Shown here in pieces: positions 63,216-64,000 of a stretch of 64,000 nt of DNA. Location of the stretch: contig NGBS01000886.1 of NCBI GenBank assembly GCA_002245135.1, positions 1 to 64,000 of the forward strand. The letters are read 5' to 3'. How positions within the stretch are numbered: position 1 is the stretch's first letter; every line of letters starts with the position of its first letter. The position numbers and the translations under genes were made by a program. The notes beneath the pieces are model-generated. The model saw nothing but the letters and a program-made list of their open reading frames with translations, searched no databases and was not told where the DNA came from. The DNA comes from Proteromonas lacertae. Taxonomy: Eukaryota > Sar > Bigyra > Opalinata > Proteromonadidae.

Positions 63216-63351
63216 ATTTAAGACATATCATTTGTATACATCTAGTTAGATTTAGTTAAGCTGTGTTAATTGATATATTTGTATTTTTTGAAACTGTTCG
63301 GTTCAGAAAAATCGGTTTTCTGTATATCATTTCTTTTTTTTCAAACGAAGA

Positions 63352-64000
63352 ATGTCTGATTCAAAGAACAAAATTTATATTGGCAATTTACCGAGTGATG
63401 TTAGTAAAGATGATATAGACAATTTATTTGAAAAAGTATTTTTGTTTACGTGTAATTTTGAATATAGTATGGAAGAATACAAAATATAGATATAAGACAA
63501 TCCTCTAGTGGATCAGCATATTGTTTTATTACATATGAACACTCAGATGATGCTGAAGAAGCAATAGATCGAAGAGATGGTTATAACTACGATGGTCACA
63601 GATTAAAGGTCGAAAAAATAAATGAAAGACGTACTTTTGATCGTGATGCATACACTTCAGCAGGTGATAGACGTTTTAATAAAGGAACTGTTCATCCAAC
63701 AAAGACTAGATATCGTGTAAAAGTAGAAAATTTACCTCCACACACTAGTTGGCAAGATTTGAAGGATTTCATGAGAAAAACTGGTGATGTTGGATTTTGT
63801 AATGTAACTCGTGATGTAGGTATTGTAGATTATTTAGATGAAGACGGAATGATGAGAGCCATTGATGAATTACATGATACTAAGTTTAGAGATAAAACAA
63901 GAATCAGAATCCAAAGAGAAACTGTTAATTCTGATGATGAATTAGGAGTGATAAGAATTCCAAAAAGACGAAGGTATAGAAGTGATTCAAGAAGTCGTAG
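63352..64000 (+). CDS. SRSF1: SR splicing factor SRSF1 (SF2/ASF) homologue, 3' partial
   Basis: Splicing regulator. RRM1 starts M-S-D-S-K-N-K-I-Y-I-G-N-L-P and continues after the intron 63436-63467 (GTATTT...AATATAG) as K-Y-G-R-I-Q-N-I-D-I, then A-Y-C-F-I-T-Y-E and D-A-E-E-A-I-D-R-R-D-G-Y. A linker follows. RRM2 is of the pseudo-RRM type with S-W-Q-D-L-K-D-F-M, the signature of SRSF1. The Arg/Ser-rich tail begins R-R-R-Y-R-S-D-S-R-S-R-S and runs off the window at 64000. AAACGAAG sits just before the ATG. In an intron-rich genome this is an expected core factor. Confidence 0.85.

Noticed and set aside
1-64000. Ciliate-type reassigned stop codons
   Set aside because: Gln is encoded by CAA/CAG throughout, and TAA, TAG and TGA all occur at ends of genes with complete domains.
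1-64000. tRNA, rRNA, snRNA or CRISPR features
   Set aside because: No B-box-like GGTTCGA signals, rRNA cores or regularly spaced direct repeats were seen in the intergenic stretches.

Overview
This is a eukaryotic nuclear window. It is very AT-rich (roughly a quarter to 30% GC by eye), uses the standard genetic code with all three stops, and is packed with about 25 protein genes. Nearly all are interrupted by very short GT-AG introns, mostly 24-50 nt, typically starting GTATAT and ending TAG, often little more than a (TA)n or T-rich tract. No rRNA, tRNA, CRISPR array or prokaryotic-style operon was found. The gene content points to a flagellated, free-standing eukaryote and not a reduced parasite: a sperm-tail PG-rich/TIG protein, an IQ-motif protein, a class C GPCR, a PERK-type ER stress kinase, glucosidase II beta, a type II membrane hexosaminidase, GT92, MMADHC, Arp4, DDX54 and SRSF1. 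I cannot name the lineage; an AT-rich protist or early-diverging fungus-like organism both fit.

Layout. 1-11.5 kb is a surface-receptor region. It holds a giant receptor with at least seven tandem bacterial-type (AmiC/UrtA-like) ligand-binding domains and a C-terminal GABA-B-like 7TM bundle, followed by a divergent pair of paralogous single-pass membrane proteins. This is the only part of the window with several unrepaired frame breaks, so it looks recently duplicated and partly decaying. 11.6-24.1 kb carries a Sir2-like deacylase, the PERK-like kinase (minus), MMADHC (minus), a tandem CS-domain protein with an Asn/Tyr-rich head, a GH20 hexosaminidase and an unassigned protein. 24.3-34.1 kb is one enormous minus-strand adhesin-like gene (PA14, discoidin-like, putative-Ig, Thr/Pro stalk, TM, lysine/glutamate-rich tail) whose tail contains a 48-nt poly(A) coding tract. 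34.7-41.6 kb has a PH-kinase-PH-WD40 fusion, DDX54/Dbp10 with a probable AT-AC (U12-type) intron, and an orphan CENP-B-type DNA-binding protein.

42.7-64 kb has two EF-hand-type proteins, a multi-pass membrane protein, a zinc-ribbon protein, a minimal glucosidase II beta (MRH) protein, Arp4, a RING-H2 protein, an unassigned (possibly PARP-like) protein, an IPT/TIG protein that probably continues into SHIPPO/STPGR repeats, an IQ-motif protein, GT92 and the 5' part of SRSF1.

Themes: cell-surface sensing and adhesion (receptor, adhesin, membrane paralogues, TIG protein), ER folding and glycan handling (PERK, glucosidase II beta, hexosaminidase, GT92), calcium/kinase signalling (EF-hand, IQ, CaMK fusion), and RNA/chromatin housekeeping (DDX54, SRSF1, Arp4, Sir2). 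A short shared element, approximately AAACGAATATATTTT in the sense direction, lies just upstream of the start codon of about ten of these genes and is a candidate core promoter.
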